In this document: one piece after another, positions 11,169-24,355 of the stretch
Numbering within the stretch: position 1 is the stretch's first letter
Layout of the letters: the number at the start of each line of letters is the position of its first letter
Assembly: GCA_000442125.1 (NCBI GenBank)
Contig: KE546969.1
Span: 62,001 to 126,000, forward strand
Source of the DNA: Opeltia flavorubescens
Taxonomy: Eukaryota > Ascomycota > Lecanoromycetes > Teloschistales > Teloschistaceae
Reading direction: 5' to 3'
DNA length: 64,000 bases
Position numbers and translations under genes: made by a program
The notes under the pieces: model-generated
Told to the model about the DNA's origin: nothing
The model's database searches: none
The model's input: only the letters and a program-made list of their open reading frames with translations

Positions 11169-11562
11169 GCTGCTATTTATACGGCACGTATATGGTATCT
11201 GTCAAAGGCAACAAACATGTGTCGCTTCACGGAATAGTTGAAGGTAAAAGTTGAGCACGATGACCACCATTCCGTAATTATAGTACAATAATTTTTATGT
11301 CCAATCTTCTCCAAGGACCCAGGCGCGCATTATTTCCACTAGATTTAAACCATTCATATCTTATCCGGAACTCTAACGAAATCAATTCCCTCCGAGGCTC
11401 GCGTGTTTTGCATTACTACACTTTCGACCCCTCGGCTAACGCATGCATCTGCTAACATCTCGCTAGTGTGGACTGATGAGAAGTATGGCCTAGTGTGTAT
11501 TGTCAGTCCATGCCGACGAGGAGAATGCAGATAGGGAATGACAAACCAATGCTTGCGCCGTT
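11169..11562. other. intergenic, nothing recognised
   Basis: About 390 bases between the right repeat and the 3' end of the oxygenase gene; no gene, RNA or repeat seen. Confidence 0.5.
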
Positions 11563-14500
11563 TCATGTAAGGTTAACAATCTCCCCCTCCCTCCTTCCCC
11601 CCGGCTTCCCCTGTAATCTCCCCCTCCCCTCCACCGCCTTCAACACTCTATACATCCCCATAACCCTCTCAAAATCTTCCTGCCCAAGCAGCTCTCGGAG
11701 CCCATCCAGATCCAGCCCCAAAATCTTCCCCTTCGCAATCTCCAACCGCTTCTTCCATTCCTCATGTTTCCTATCCGCAACACTCATCGATTTCGTAACG
11801 ACAAGTACATCACCAGCAGCTCTATCCGTATCATGGCTATTACCCGTTCCTTCGAGCCTGGTGTGGAGATGGTGTCTTCTTGATTTGCCTACGGGGAAGC
11901 GGATAGTTGTACGAGTAGAGTCGAGGAGGAATTTGTCGAGGAGGGTGCATTCGGTACATCGTCCGCAGCCTCGGCGGGGGCGAGTCATGTTCGCTGTGGC
12001 CGGGGGCTCGGCCTGTACGTAGCGATTGATATACGAGGTCAAGACAGTGAGGAAGAGAGGTCGATAATACCGCGGTAGAAGTGTATCCTCGGGATTATCT
12101 TGCAGACGGGTGATCAATTTCACTAGTAGGGGGAAGTAGAAAGATTCGAAGGCGACGAGATGACAGGATGTGCTTTCTGAGGTCAGAGTCTTGATAATGT
12201 GTTCCTGGTACCCGCATGCAATGGTAGAGTCCATATGATGCAGCAAAAGATCCACATCATCAGCGTTTGAAATGCACTGTATCTGTATGGAACCGCTATC
12301 GTTCTGCGCGCCGGGCTTAGCTCGTTTAGTAGATGTGCTGCTGCATTCGATTGAGAATTTGGGGCCGAGGATGTTGACCAATTGGCCGAATATTAAGTTC
12401 TCCTCGCAGTGATCTGGATTATCGCCCGCTTGTCCCGCGGTTAAGTCTTCAACTGCCAATGCTGTCAGGAACGCTGTTTTCGTTTCGAATTTTCCAGCGA
12501 GCGGGATAAGGCTATTAATGATCAGCCAGAAAATCTTGGTGCCGCGAGAAAGGAGACTCACTCTTGGATGGATGTGATGTCCCTTCTCTCATTCGCTAGC
12601 CAGGCGAGACGAAAGGCGTCGACTCGATCGATAAGAGGTAGCGTTTGCAGGGCTTCTTTGATTTTCGATTTTGACCATGCGCTCATTTCAGCTGCCTTTG
12701 TAGCCGACACTGGTGTCTTCTGCTTTGAAGCTGCGAGATAAAAGCCGAGCTCTATGTTTTCTATTGCGTCGACGCGGCGATCAAAGCTCATTTCACGTTT
12801 CAAGAGGGCGTTAATACTACGCCTACTCTTTAGTCTAAAACGTTCTGGACTATGATGATCTTCAAGAGACAAATATGGGACGGGTTCTTACCTCTGATGA
12901 TCATTCCCAATATTGAATTTGAACATACCCGTGCCGATGTTGTGGAAGGGAGAAGAGGTAGAGTAGCCTGTGATGTTTTTCAATGCTTCCTTAAACAAGC
13001 TCGAGTCATCAAGAGCAAGGCTTGCTGATAGCTGTAGCCCAGGATCTGGGGCTGGAAACGTGTTGTGATCCAAAACAAATCCATGGTATTTGTTGCTTAT
13101 CCTAGGATGCTTTGTCTGCGAGCGAGCGAGTTGGGCCAGATCTGCCCGAGTAAAACTATCAGCCGAGCCAGATTTTATCATGAGTATCAACCGTGTCATC
13201 CAGGCGTTGATGTCGACTTTATGGCGGCCCCAAAGATCCCCGAAGAACCCATCACGAGAATACAGGGGCATGAGTACTATGACCTATACTAAATGTCAAT
13301 GAAATAACTCCACACGTTTTTATTGGCTAATCTACAAACTCACAGTGTCACGATACCAATGAGTTGCGGTTGCCCCAGCATTACCAGTCCAGCCTTCATA
13401 ATCTTCGTGATCTGGATCCCGCTCAAAGGCGCCCTCCTGAACGATAATTTCTTCGTCCAGCTGTAGATCTTGCGCAAGGACATTACCGTCAAGATCAATG
13501 ATCCTCTTCAGAGTAAGACTCTCGTCGATTATGTCCTCTAGCTCATGAACATCACCTCCGACGTCATCATTCTCTTCATCGTACCATCCGTATTCTCTAA
13601 AGCTGTCGTCCTCTGCACTGCCTTCCTTTTTGAGTTCCATGCTAGCAAGATAAAAACAAATGCCGGCCTCAGCACAGGTTTCACGCAGGTATTCTGCTTT
13701 CACTCGATCTAGGGCCTTGAGGGTTCCAATCTTCAGATTCGCATCGGTATATTTGTGGTCCAGCTTGTAGACGAGTGCATTAGGTTCATAATCGATGGCT
13801 CGGACTGAGGTGTTCCAGTCTCGCAGTAGCTTTTTCAGCTCTTTCTTCTGAACCATAGCAAGTCCAGCGGACTGTAGATGACCCGGAAGATTATTGACCA
13901 AGTTGTAGATTAAAGCGATGCGATAGCCCGAAGTGACAGGTTGAATCTCGTGAGTCACGTCTGCGTACCTGTCTCCTGATGTCAGACTGGCAATCAGATC
14001 CTTTGGCAACCATATTCGTGACCTTTGAAAGCTCCGACGAGAGAAAAGAAGTTTGTGCCAAATGCGATGGTATCTTGAATAACGACAAGCAACGAGATAA
14101 TGGTTGAAACTTCATAATACCAGGATTACCGGTGGGAAAGGATTCACGGAAGCAGGAAAACAGATCGGCTTGCTTACCAGGACACATAAGAATGATGGAA
14201 ACTTGAACGATGGTCAATGACTTTAGTTTTGCCACAGTGCGTCGTGACCACACTACCGCCTTCGTACTCTGACGGCAGACAGACAACAAGAGTAGCGAAC
14301 ATGCCCGGTTCCTTTTCAGTGTCCTTATGTGGCTTGAAATGAGCGCCTTCTTCGTAGAGGAGTAATCTGTAGAGTTTAGCTTTGATCGAGACTTCTGGGG
14401 CGCATCCAAGCTCTTTAGCAACTTGATCTGTGAGTCCTGAAACAATTGTAGGCCAAGCAGGGTTCAAGAGCTGGAACTGATCCGGGTTGAGCTCCCATGT

Positions 14501-14815
14501 CTTGCGCACGTCCTGGTCGACGATTGTTTCAGTACCTTTGCCAAAGGGTGCTTGATGGCAGACGTCGATGAGCTGCTTGGCTTGGAATTCGATGAGAGGT
14601 AGGGCGATCCGTCCCACACCAGGGACTGAAAGGCCGGTGGAAACATCGCCCGGTACATTTCCGGAAGTTGCAAAGGATCCGAAAGTCTCGAATTCTGACA
14701 AGATTGACTCGAGGGAGTCCTTGATGTCGTCCAATTCAATATCATCATCCTCTTCTGTTGATGTTTCGGTCTCGGTCATCTCTGATAGCTCCTCTGACGT
14801 TTGTGGCCTGTCCAT
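11563..14815 (-). CDS. large fungal 2OG-Fe(II) oxygenase (prolyl-4-hydroxylase-like)
   Basis: Five exons on the minus strand: 14815-14178, 13968-13344, 13283-12892, 12849-12562, 12511-11563; introns of 209, 60, 42, 50 bases; 963 residues. The oxygenase fold lies at about residues 65-240. The iron ligands are visible: H163 and D165 in FKPHKDTEKEPGMFATLVV and H219 in YADVTHEI, with R229 (VTSGYRIAL) as the likely 2-oxoglutarate contact. The first intron falls between W213 and Y214, which are contiguous in the family. An acidic N-terminus (TEEDDDIELDD) precedes it. The long C-terminal region (from about 430) has WYRDTVIVLMP and later a C-x-x-C-x-x-C cluster (RGCGRCTEC) whose role I cannot name. 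Enzymes of this fold hydroxylate protein or small-molecule substrates; the substrate is unknown. The neighbours do not form an obvious biosynthetic cluster. Confidence 0.88.
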
Positions 14816-15086
14816 CTGCAGCGTGCCACATGGGACCGGTTAGCTTGTAAATATGGGACGGATTAGACGCGACGCGTGTTACAGAGATTATCCAGGGTAA
14901 CTGCATCGGCTTTTACGGGCTTTACATTAGATGCCCTAAGCCCTAACATATAATGGTTATAGTCCTATTTGCTTTTCACTCCTTGCCCCTTTGTACCCTG
15001 AAGCATTTTCTTGAACGATAATGCACTTGACATACCCAGCATAAGATCTGACAAGCATAGGATCATTCGTCCAGTCTCTCAAAGTC

Positions 15087-16391
15087 TTATCCGAGTTCCC
15101 GAGAAACCTCTTCACCGCTTAACTCATTTCGAGGAGCGACTCGCTCGTCACAGCTATCTTTCATCACGGGCATCTCAAATATCTCGTTTTCGCCGCTCAA
15201 TTCATGTCTAGTTGATTCCGCATGCAGTTCGTGTTTAGCATGCTCTTCGGCGTCGAGTTCTCCTTTGGCCTGCAGGTAAAGCCGGTCTTCATCTGATGAG
15301 ACTGTTGCAGTATTGGATGTACGCCTACGAAGTCTGCGACGACGAACCAGTAATACAAGTATAACAGCTATAGTGACAATAGCAAGGGCAGCTACTGAGA
15401 CGCCGATTTTCCCTCCCAGACCGAGGGGTTGGTTCGAAGTCTTCGGCGGGTTATTCGGAGGCGTGTTGATATTCGAACTTTCGGGAATCACGGATGAGGT
15501 GAGCAACGATGAAGTTGTTATTGTTGTGGCGTTCTTGAGCTCAGCAAATGAAGATCTGGATATCATACTGGAAGATGACTGTGCCGGAGTGGATGTGAGA
15601 TTATCAACTTGAATTGAATCCCGAGGAAAAAACGCCTCACATTCCGGAAGGCCTATATGGGTTGCTAAGGCGAAAGCTGCTTGGTCCTGGAAAGCCGTAG
15701 GATCAAAATTACCATGGGATGGTATGGACTGGGTGGCTGTGAAAAATGGAGTGATGCGACTGGATGATCCTAACGGGGTACGGCATAGCTTGCCTGAAGT
15801 GACTTCACTCCCGATGAAGGCTGCAGTGAAGACCACCGTATTTATGCCCAGGATGCTTGATCGATTCAGCCTTCAGAAGACTTGCGCGCTGTTGATACTT
15901 ACGACCGTTCGTTTGCATTGCTGTTGGCAGATTCGAGTGGTAGAGAAGGCGCCAGTGGGTCGTAGGTTGCTGCTGTAAGGGCGCAATACCGGCAGCAAGT
16001 ATCGCAGTAGGAGAAAAATTCTGAACATGTTGAGATACAGTCAGATACTTGCCTACGGCCAATCTGGTTTAAACTCACCACTGGGAGTTCCAGTCTTGAT
16101 ACTTATCACGGGCGCCAAGGCCGATGAGCTCGTCACAGCCGTTCGGGCGTCCGTGATTGTCGTCCGAGAGCTCATGGTTTCTGCTCCTAGATCATCGGTA
16201 GAGCTTCTTCGTTGGTAGCTAGACGAAACTTTTTTTCGAAGTGACGAGGACCGAGATGAAGGGTGGGAAGCTGGAAGTGCAAAAAGCGGGGCTTTGTATC
16301 GAGGCTGTACAAAGCATGCAGGAGTAAGGTGGAAGGAAAATGCATGAGCAGTTACGGAAAACCAATGGTCGTTGTCCGCTTGACCCGCCAT
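15087..16391 (-). CDS. single-pass membrane protein with Ser/Thr-rich stalk
   Basis: The 3' exons are firm: 15855-15087 follows a 47-base intron (15856-15902, donor GTAAGT) joined in frame to an exon ending at 15903. That exon carries a Cys-rich stretch (SDCISTCSEFFSYCDTCCRYC). Then come a Ser/Thr/Pro-rich stalk, one clear helix (GVSVAALAIVTIAVILVLLV) and an RRRRLRRR stop-transfer. The acidic tail repeats HEL/NEL-S-G-E motifs (RHELSGENE, NELSGEEVSREL), a tail style common in fungal single-pass surface proteins. The 5' end is unresolved: the upstream frame opens at ATG 16391 (an internal ATG is at 16175), and the junction near 16070-16115 has competing donors (GTGAGT, GTATCA). Function unknown; topology suggests a plasma-membrane surface protein with a small cytosolic tail. 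Confidence 0.6.
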
Positions 16392-16862
16392 GATGCAGTG
16401 CGCAAAGATACGATTACCCCGCCGCCTTCTATCAGCAAGTACCTACAAGAGCAATCTCAGTACGAATATGATGATTTCTAAAAACGAAGATCTCGGGTGA
16501 CAGTGGGATGTTGCGAGTGAATTATCAAGAAGAGATCTCCTCACAAGAGATGAACCATCCGGATAGGTTGAGAAAACCCCTGAGTTGATACCTGGGGAGG
16601 TCATTGATAAAGACAAGAATACCATAGCTCCTCCCACTGCATTTCGCCTCTGGAGAAAGCAGGCAAGTAATAAGGGAGAGGAGATCCATCACCTCGAAAA
16701 GAGTGGCGGTACAAAGCTCCGCTTCAGCATCAGCACCAGTAAGGACCTCGATCCACAAAACTCAAGTGCATCAAATCGCGGTTCATTGTAAGCCCGAGCA
16801 AGAGCATGATATCATTTATCGAGTCGTATTCCTGACTTACGCGCCTTTCTCCAATAAAGCCT
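16392..16862. other. intergenic, nothing recognised
   Basis: About 470 bases between two minus-strand genes. It should hold the promoter of the membrane-protein gene and the 3' region of the ankyrin gene. No motif could be assigned. Confidence 0.45.
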
Positions 16863-18479
16863 TTATGATCTCTTTACTACCCCTTGTTTCAGCTCGCGAC
16901 AAGGGTGATTCAGATTGACATCAGCTCGCGCATCGAGTAGTACTTGAACAAGCGACAAATTATTCCGGTCAATTGCAACCAGTAAAGGCGTAGTAGCCCT
17001 TGATCCTGCTACCTGCTCGAGGTCTGCTCCGTGAGCTATCAGAGTTTGCACGACGGAGAGATTGCCTTGTGCACAAGCCACGTGAAGTGGAGTCTCACTC
17101 TCTGGAAACTTGTCCCCGGGGAAATTGTTTTTAACAATGGACAAGTTAGGATCTACACCGGCGTCTAGGAGAGATTGCACGAACGCTTCGTCTCCATGTT
17201 GGCAGGCTGAGATGATGATATGCGGATGATCCGGACTTGATACCTGGATGTCTGCTCCAGCAGTAATGAGGGTCTTGAACACAGCATGATTGCCGGCTTT
17301 CAAAGCCAAGTGCAAAATGGAGTCTGGGGCACCCGGGTCCTTGCCGCTCAAGTTGACGTCCGCGCCACGTTCAATCAGCCTCTGAACAACGCTCACATGT
17401 CCTCCACGGGAAGCAGCGCGTATTGCAGTATCATATGCACCTCCGACAGTATTGATAGAGGCTCCAGCGGTCAAAAGACTTTCTACTAATGCAAGATGCC
17501 CGAAACGTGAAGCAGCTTGTAGTGCTGTTCCATAGTATTCACCGGTAAAATTAACATCCACGCCGTATTGAAGCAAGATTTCGAAGAGTTCTCGGTTATC
17601 AGCAACGCATGCCATCTGTAGGACACGTCCGTACCGAGAATCCTCCGCCTTGTAATCAGGGAGGCTGCCCAGGAGGCTTTGAATGGTCGCGCCTGGCCCT
17701 GAATGGAAGACATCTGCGATAGAAAATGACCGAGCTAGGGGCTCAATACAGAGACGTGAGCCTCTAAGGTTGAAAAACCCAAGAGCTTTGTGTAATGCCG
17801 CAACTTTCGTGTGGTAAGCGAAGTCAAGTTTCGAGGAGCTTTGGAGAAAGATCCCCACAATATCTGCTCCGCTAAACTCCCGACTTGCTGCCATTTGGAG
17901 AGCCTGATCGTAACATTGTTGTGATATTTCGTCTTTGTCGATGCTGGACCACATGATCTTGTTCACGATCTCTACCCTGCCGTATGTTGCCGCCAGTACT
18001 AACGATTGCAAATTGTCTTCAGGGGCCAGACAGGTCTTAGCTTTTCTAGCGAGGAGAAGCTCAACGACTCCGAGTTGAGATGCCCGATCAGCTCCAGCCC
18101 AGCCAAACCCACAGCTGAATAAGATATGAGATGAGATGAGACTGCTAAAGCGTTGAAAACCACTTAGAGCAGCCTGGAGTGCGGTGATCCTTCCGTTTTG
18201 ACCAATTCTATCTTCTATACTGTTTACGTCGGCGCCTGTTTTGATCAAGTGTTCAACCGAAGACGCGTGACCCATACTCGACGCAGCCTGAAGGCAGTGG
18301 TTAAGCGCTCTCTGCGACACCGTTGCTATACCGAGAGCGTCGATGAGGATACCCAACACGTCGGTACATCCACTTCCGGATGCCTCGATAAGAATTTCGG
18401 GTTCAATGGTTTGGTTGTTAGGTGTGAAGTGGTGCTCTAAAAAGTAGAGTACCACTTGACTATGGTTCCAGCGTACAGC
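16863..18479 (-). pseudogene. detached C-terminal ankyrin region of the NACHT receptor
   Basis: In the same frame as the last exon of the upstream gene and open for 538 codons after the stop at 18480-18482. It continues ankyrin repeats seamlessly (AVRWNHSQVVLYFLEHHF, then many units such as HASSVEHLIKTGADVNS, HLALVESLLTAGASINT, HVSVVQRLIERGADVNL, NLSVVQTLIAHGADLEQ). A 51-base stretch near 18118-18170 looks like an in-frame intron. With no ATG-led promoter of its own it is best read as the downstream part of one gene separated by a nonsense codon. Alternatives are a sequencing error at the stop or translation readthrough. Confidence 0.75.
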
Positions 18480-21400
18480 TTATTTCAATGCGCGGTCGTA
18501 ATGCTGCGCTTCCAGCGCTCCTGCCATGCCGTGTCGAAGAAGGAGCCGGAGCGCGTCTTCATTGCCTTGAGCACACATCTTATCCAGTGCCACGGCGAAA
18601 TTTTCCAAGCTAAATTCCTGTATCTGGCGAAGTAGGACCTCCAGTATATTCAAGTTCCGATATGTAGTGGCTGTCACTAATAGATCCCCATAAAATCGAC
18701 TTGAAGTCTCGCGACTGAGCGCGCAACGCTGGGTGATTAAATCCCGGCCCCATGAATAGACGAGCAGATGACCCCCTTTACAGGCTCCAAGTAACGCCGA
18801 TCTGGCCGTGGGATCTATAACGTCTCCTTTCTAGAATGATGTCAGTTACTTCACAGAAGCATATATTTCCTAGATTGGTGACAAACCCGAGAGGTTATCT
18901 CGTTAGCTCGTGCCATCCCAGATCCGACTACATGCCTTGCGAGCAGCTTCAATACATTTAGAGACCCTTGTAATGCTGCAGAGTCAGCCGCTTCCTGAAT
19001 GTCTCTTGCTGTTGGCTGAGTGGGTAAGATAAGCTCCACAACCTCGGCATGATCGTTTTCGCATGCCGCCTTCAACGCAGCGGCGATTTCGGATTTTGAC
19101 AAGCCTATGTCATCAAATTGAGAGAGCAAGAATTTGGCCAGTCCACTATGACCATTTCGAGCCGCGGCACAGAGCGCATACGTCTCTCCACTATGAGGAA
19201 CACCTCCCCAGGGCCGATATGGCGATGGTCTTGATTCACGAAAGCTATCTACGCCAATAAAGCTGTCAATATCAGTGGTCTCAGAGTCCGGAATTTCTAC
19301 CCTGTTTTGTGAAGAATTTTTCTTTTCGCCTTTAACAAGGCCTGAGGAATTTCGCGTTGGGGAAGCATCGCGAAGAAGATCGCGGTACTCGTGACCAGTC
19401 GCACGCATACGTGGTTCGCAGAGGGTAAGCCCATGCAGAATCTTAAAGCCCCTGTCAATGAGTAATTTTACCACCACTTCTTGGCCACCTTCTACTGCGG
19501 CATGAAAGGCATCTTTTGCGAATCCAGCTTGGTATACGTTAGCTCCAGCGTCAAGTAGAAGCTCTACAACTTGTTTGTGTCCATGATATACAGCAGCTTG
19601 CAGAGCGATTCCGTAGTGCCCACTCTTATTCTTCACATCAGCTCCGTTCCTCAAAAGGACCTTGGTAACCGTTGTATAGCCGCGGATAGCTGCAGCTTGG
19701 AGCGGGTCACCTAATTTGGTAGCCGTGTTCACTTTGGCACCAAGATCCAACAGGTGCCTAACTGTAGTTTCGTGGCCCATAATACAACCTGCCCTGAGAG
19801 GCGTACCATGTCGGCCTTCTCGGTTGAGATCCATGCCGTTCTCTACCAGTAGATCAATCAGAGGATCTCTACCACCCAGAGCAGCTAGCGCAATAGCGTC
19901 CTGTGGCAAGTCGTCTCGCCAGTCACTCGATCGTTCAATATGGCGCTGGATGAAGGTCGTACGGCCCTTGAACACGGCGATAGCAAGAGCCTTACATTTT
20001 GGAGATCCAAGAGACCCGTACCTGGAAGAATAAGTTTTCTGCAAGTGCTCTATAACATTGATGAAACCCGCTTCTGCAGCTTTGTGAAGTATGGTGTCGT
20101 ACTGTGCTTGGTCCAAGGTATCGAATTGCCTTTGCAACAGTTGAAGTGCAACATCCTCATGATCAGATAGGATGGCATATTCCAAGGCATTTTTCGTTCC
20201 CCGCATTGGGTCCGCGCCGTACTCTAGTAACATCTTGACGACCTCGACATATCCACCAAAGCAAGCTGCATGCAACGGATGACCAAATTTACCACCCCCG
20301 ATGTCAACGTTGACCCCCTTAAGTAACAGTACTTTGGTGATTCTCTCATGCCCAGATGCAGCAGTGATATAAAGAGGGCTATGACCAACGCTGGTTCTTT
20401 CATTCCAATCAATACCGTCCGCATTTCCTATCACAGATATAGCTGTATGAAGGCCAAACGCGCAAGCGGTGAATAACAACGTTTGTGTGGAATGTTTGAT
20501 AGCGTCAAACGCCTTCATCAAGGGGTGGTGGCGAGGCATGCTTTCTGCAAAGCTCCTGACACCCTCAATCCAGTCAAGGAAGTAAAGTGACGCTTCCCCT
20601 TCGTCAAACAGAAATTCGTTCAACTTCTCTGTCAATTGGTAGTGCCCCTCAGCAATATCGGATAATCTGCAATGCTCTGCCCAGAAAACAACACTGTAGT
20701 GATGGAAGTTCAGTACCGTCGACAGAGAGCTGTTTATGTCCTGAGGAATGCCTTGCAAACACGAATCAAGGCATGTGATTGCAATATCCATGTGGGAAGC
20801 TTGCAACGAAAAGTTTTCCTTGGTCACTAGGAATTCCTGAAAGGAGATGTGAGCGAAACGGATGGTAACTAGATTGGCATCAAGCACAATTAGATTAGAG
20901 CACACTAGGATCAACTTATCCAGATACATTTCCTCATTTGGATGCAGATCGCTTGTCGCTATTGCTTGAATGATAGCATCCGACGACAGAGGTTGTTGTG
21001 CGCATAGCAGTAAGTGAAAGATCTTGGTGGCGCAATTCTGGGCATGATGGCCCGAACTGCAGATGTGATGAAAGTCTGCCTCATAGAGGTCATCCAGTGT
21101 GTCCCGAGGAGTCTGTTGCAAGACGCTGCGGACATCCGTTTCTGTATTTCTGCGACACAATTGTTCGATTTGCCGTACAACCCATATGAACCTTGGAAAT
21201 CAGTCATATCTCGGGAGAAATTGCAAGTTGTCACTTACATTCCTCCAGCTCCTGATACCAACGCTTGGATGATTTCTTCCTTGAGTTCGTCCGAGACGTT
21301 TCCATGAAGAATTCTGCAGTCTTGGATAGCTGAATTGATCCTAGAGTGTACAAAGTGCTTAATATCCGGCTCTGTATGGTCAGTTTTAATTTGTAGAAAT

Positions 21401-22964
21401 GTAGCGTCGGCCAGCAATGCATGAACACTGCTGTCATTACGGCTAGTCACTAAAATCTTGATGACGCTAGCTGAAACATTAATAATTTGAATCAATGCAG
21501 ATAGCAAGACGTGGCGACAGCTCGGAGTAATTTCGTCCACTGCGTCAATGACGATTGTAGCTGGGCTGTAGATGGTGATATCTCGAATAAGGCTGATGCA
21601 TTGACTCACATCCAGCCTTGACATATCAAACGCGTCAACTTTGGCTGCTTCTTGTCGACGGTGGAATTCTTCGATGATCTGTTGATGTACAACCGGATGA
21701 GGAGAATGAGATACTGCGAGTTGCCTAAGGATGCTTCGCATGATCTCGGAGGGGTCGCATCGTTCTGTTTCTCCGGCATTCTTTGAGCAATAGAAGTAGG
21801 CAAGTGGTGCAGGAGAGCGTTGTGTCGAAGCTTCTTGGAGAAATGAATCCACCACAGTAGATGCCAGAGATGTCTTCCCACAACCCATGATTCCGTGTAA
21901 GAGAAGTATTTGCGATGAACTCTCATTCCTCCACTGGAGATACTGAGGATGGCTCAACAACCACTGACACGAGCCACGAATCCTTTGCTCTGAATAGTGC
22001 CTGTGGTGTGCAGAGAACGGTACGGATGAAAGCCAGCGAAGCAGCTCGATGTTATCTTCTTCTTCAAGTCTTTGACTTGATAAATTGAAGTCATCCATCA
22101 TACGCTTCATAGGTTCTTCGAATGACTTCAGTAGAGTGCCCATTTCACTTATCTCAACAGAGACATTGCTTGAGACCTTCAGTGAGCTCATCTCTAGATC
22201 AAGTATGAACACTCCTGTCATCTTTGATATCTGGTTATCAAGGTCCAGGACCTTAGTCATCTGTTCGTTGCCGGAGAACTTGACAAGACTATCGAGAATT
22301 CGTTCTGAGAAGGTGAGTTCCATGCATAGAGAATTGAGGGATGATAAGTACCTTTCTTGGATCTTTGGAAGTATTTGATCGCTGCTGCAAGAAAGACCAA
22401 TATCTCAGCGTAAAGGCGAACAATCATGTCCTGAAGTTTGTCACGAGCATCTGAGCTGTGCTGTGTTTTGAGTTGCTCCAGTATCGCGTATCGTGCTATT
22501 AGCTGCGATACAGTCTCCAGATTCTGAACGGTTTCCCCGAATACTTGCCTGTCATTGACTGACATCTGGTGCCATTAGAATTGATATATCGTCAAGATCC
22601 ACGCACGTACCTGTAGTATGAAGCGAAAAGCTGCCCAGGCAAGCGCAGCATCATGTGTATTATACTGCATAGCGATGTCACCAACAGCAATGAACTTCTC
22701 AATCCAGACAATGATCTTTTCAAGAACGTCACGGAGAACGATAGTATCACCTTTTCGGGTCTTGAATTTCCATGACTTTTCCATACAGAGTGTTTTCTTC
22801 TTCTGAGCTTCCTCCAGGACCTTCTGCGTCACATTGCCGTACTTCGCTTCTTTGAGGTCAAAGCTAGATTTGATCTCATGGTCTAGGAGATCCAAAGCTT
22901 TCGACCAGTAGTCGCACGACAAGCCTTGTGTCGACGTAATGATTGATGGAGCTTGCAAAGACAT
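18480..22964 (-). CDS. DUF7708-like / NACHT / ankyrin STAND receptor, cut by stop
   Basis: Five exons: 22964-22611, 22565-22352, 22304-21239, 21191-18887, 18830-18480; introns of 45, 47, 47 and 56 bases, all in frame; 1429 residues to the stop. Residues 1-190 match the helical N-terminal domain frequent on fungal STAND proteins (WKFKTRKGDTIVLRDVLEKI, AALAWAAFRFILQMSVNDRQ), which I think is the one catalogued as DUF7708. The NACHT P-loop is GIMGCGKTSL near 327 and Walker B is IVIDAVDEI near 440. GGMFIWVVRQIEQL spans the third intron. Ankyrin repeats start near 720. The stop TAA at 18480-18482 interrupts an ankyrin unit (HYDRALK, then AVRWNHSQVV in the same frame). A CAA or CAG to TAA/TAG-type change would be a C-to-T transition as made by RIP; this is inference. 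Even truncated, sensor and NTPase are complete. Confidence 0.88.
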
Positions 22965-24355
22965 TGAGTTGTCATGAAAAAATACCGATCAGTTCATCTA
23001 CTCAGCATAGCACTGGTGTATAGTTGAACAAAGTAGCAAAGCCAGCCATTTGAAGCCGGAAAGACCGGATTCTTGAATACAAGAATGGGTGCCTTGTTTC
23101 CAGCTTCCGTCGGCTCATTACTACTATGGTCAGTAAGGCTACAGCGGGGCAAGCACACGTCTGTGAGTCGAGCGCCGCAATTTGCAACGCCCCCACGAGC
23201 GTGCTGTAACGGTAGAGGCCCATTTACCATTCTGGGAACTGCGCCTCCAGCCATCCTGTCTTGGCTTGGTTGCCTGGAATATTTGAATATTCCAGCATCC
23301 CCATCTTCGGATGCGGCAGCGATGCTGGCGACGCTGAACAGCTGGCTCGAGGTGGCAACTGGGAGAATCAAGTAGCCTTATCGACGCACGCATGAATCTC
23401 ACCAGTAATGTGCTTAAGCCGCTTTGAATGGCTACGAGCGCCATGGCTATCGATCAGTACATCGAGGTCGCCTTATTCTACGGTCGGGTTATTCCACCAA
23501 GTCCACGTTGCACAAGGCACTGCATACCCTTTAAGGTAGTACACTTGCTGACACCTAGGCATGAACACACGCAAGTATAATGTCTGCTGACGACGTATCT
23601 CAATAGCCATTCATGCAGACGTCCTGTCAGATGAGTGTAGACATGCATGAATTACATTAACTTGTAAGAAAAGTCCTTGGAGAATGCCAAAATCGCCTAA
23701 ACGTTGCCCTGGTGTTGACGGGATGTCCTAGTGCCTAATTGGGATTACTCTAGTGCTTCTTAACCTGAGCTTGGCGCTTGGCGCGCTCTGACTGCCCATT
23801 TCATATGAAAATAGACTGAGTATCTAAGATTGCAAGAATTCAAAATCACAAGTAAGTCATTTAAATAATGTCACATCCTCAAGACCTCTGATCCTTATTC
23901 AACGATAGCGACCCTTGTAGGAGTAAATACATCTTCGAATGCATTCCATAGAATCTTACGTCGATACCTCGGGTGCTTTCCGCGATTAACCTAGAGTGCG
24001 GCATCCCTAGCTACATAATCATGGGCCCATTAGACACACATGTAGTATCAAATCTCGATGAATCAGAGAGATCACTCAGCTCAGCTACCTCAGCTGATCC
24101 ACAAGGAGGCCGCAGTGATTCGAGGAAATTTTTGATGTCGCGGGGTTCGGCGCCAAAAAAGTGGCTCGTCTAACTTTGAGTTTGAGTTCATAATGCCTTT
24201 CTTTCAAGGACGTCTATTTGACATGAAAAAGATTTGGTACGTAGACGCGGATGGATGTGTGTGTATACATTTCGCGCCTGATCCACAGACAATTAAGGTG
24301 ACGGCAACAAGAATCATAAGTAGGGGTAATTATATCGATAAGTATCCTCATACAC
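22965..24355. other. intergenic, nothing recognised
   Basis: About 1.4 kb holding the promoter of the NACHT receptor and the 3' flank of the PTH11-like gene. A 125-codon minus frame at 22994-23371 starts without ATG and resembles nothing; a 66-codon plus frame near 23973 is equally unsupported. Confidence 0.5.

Noticed and set aside
22994-23371. 125-codon minus frame upstream of the NACHT receptor
   Set aside because: Starts at a non-ATG codon and matches nothing; the receptor's family N-terminus begins cleanly at 22964.
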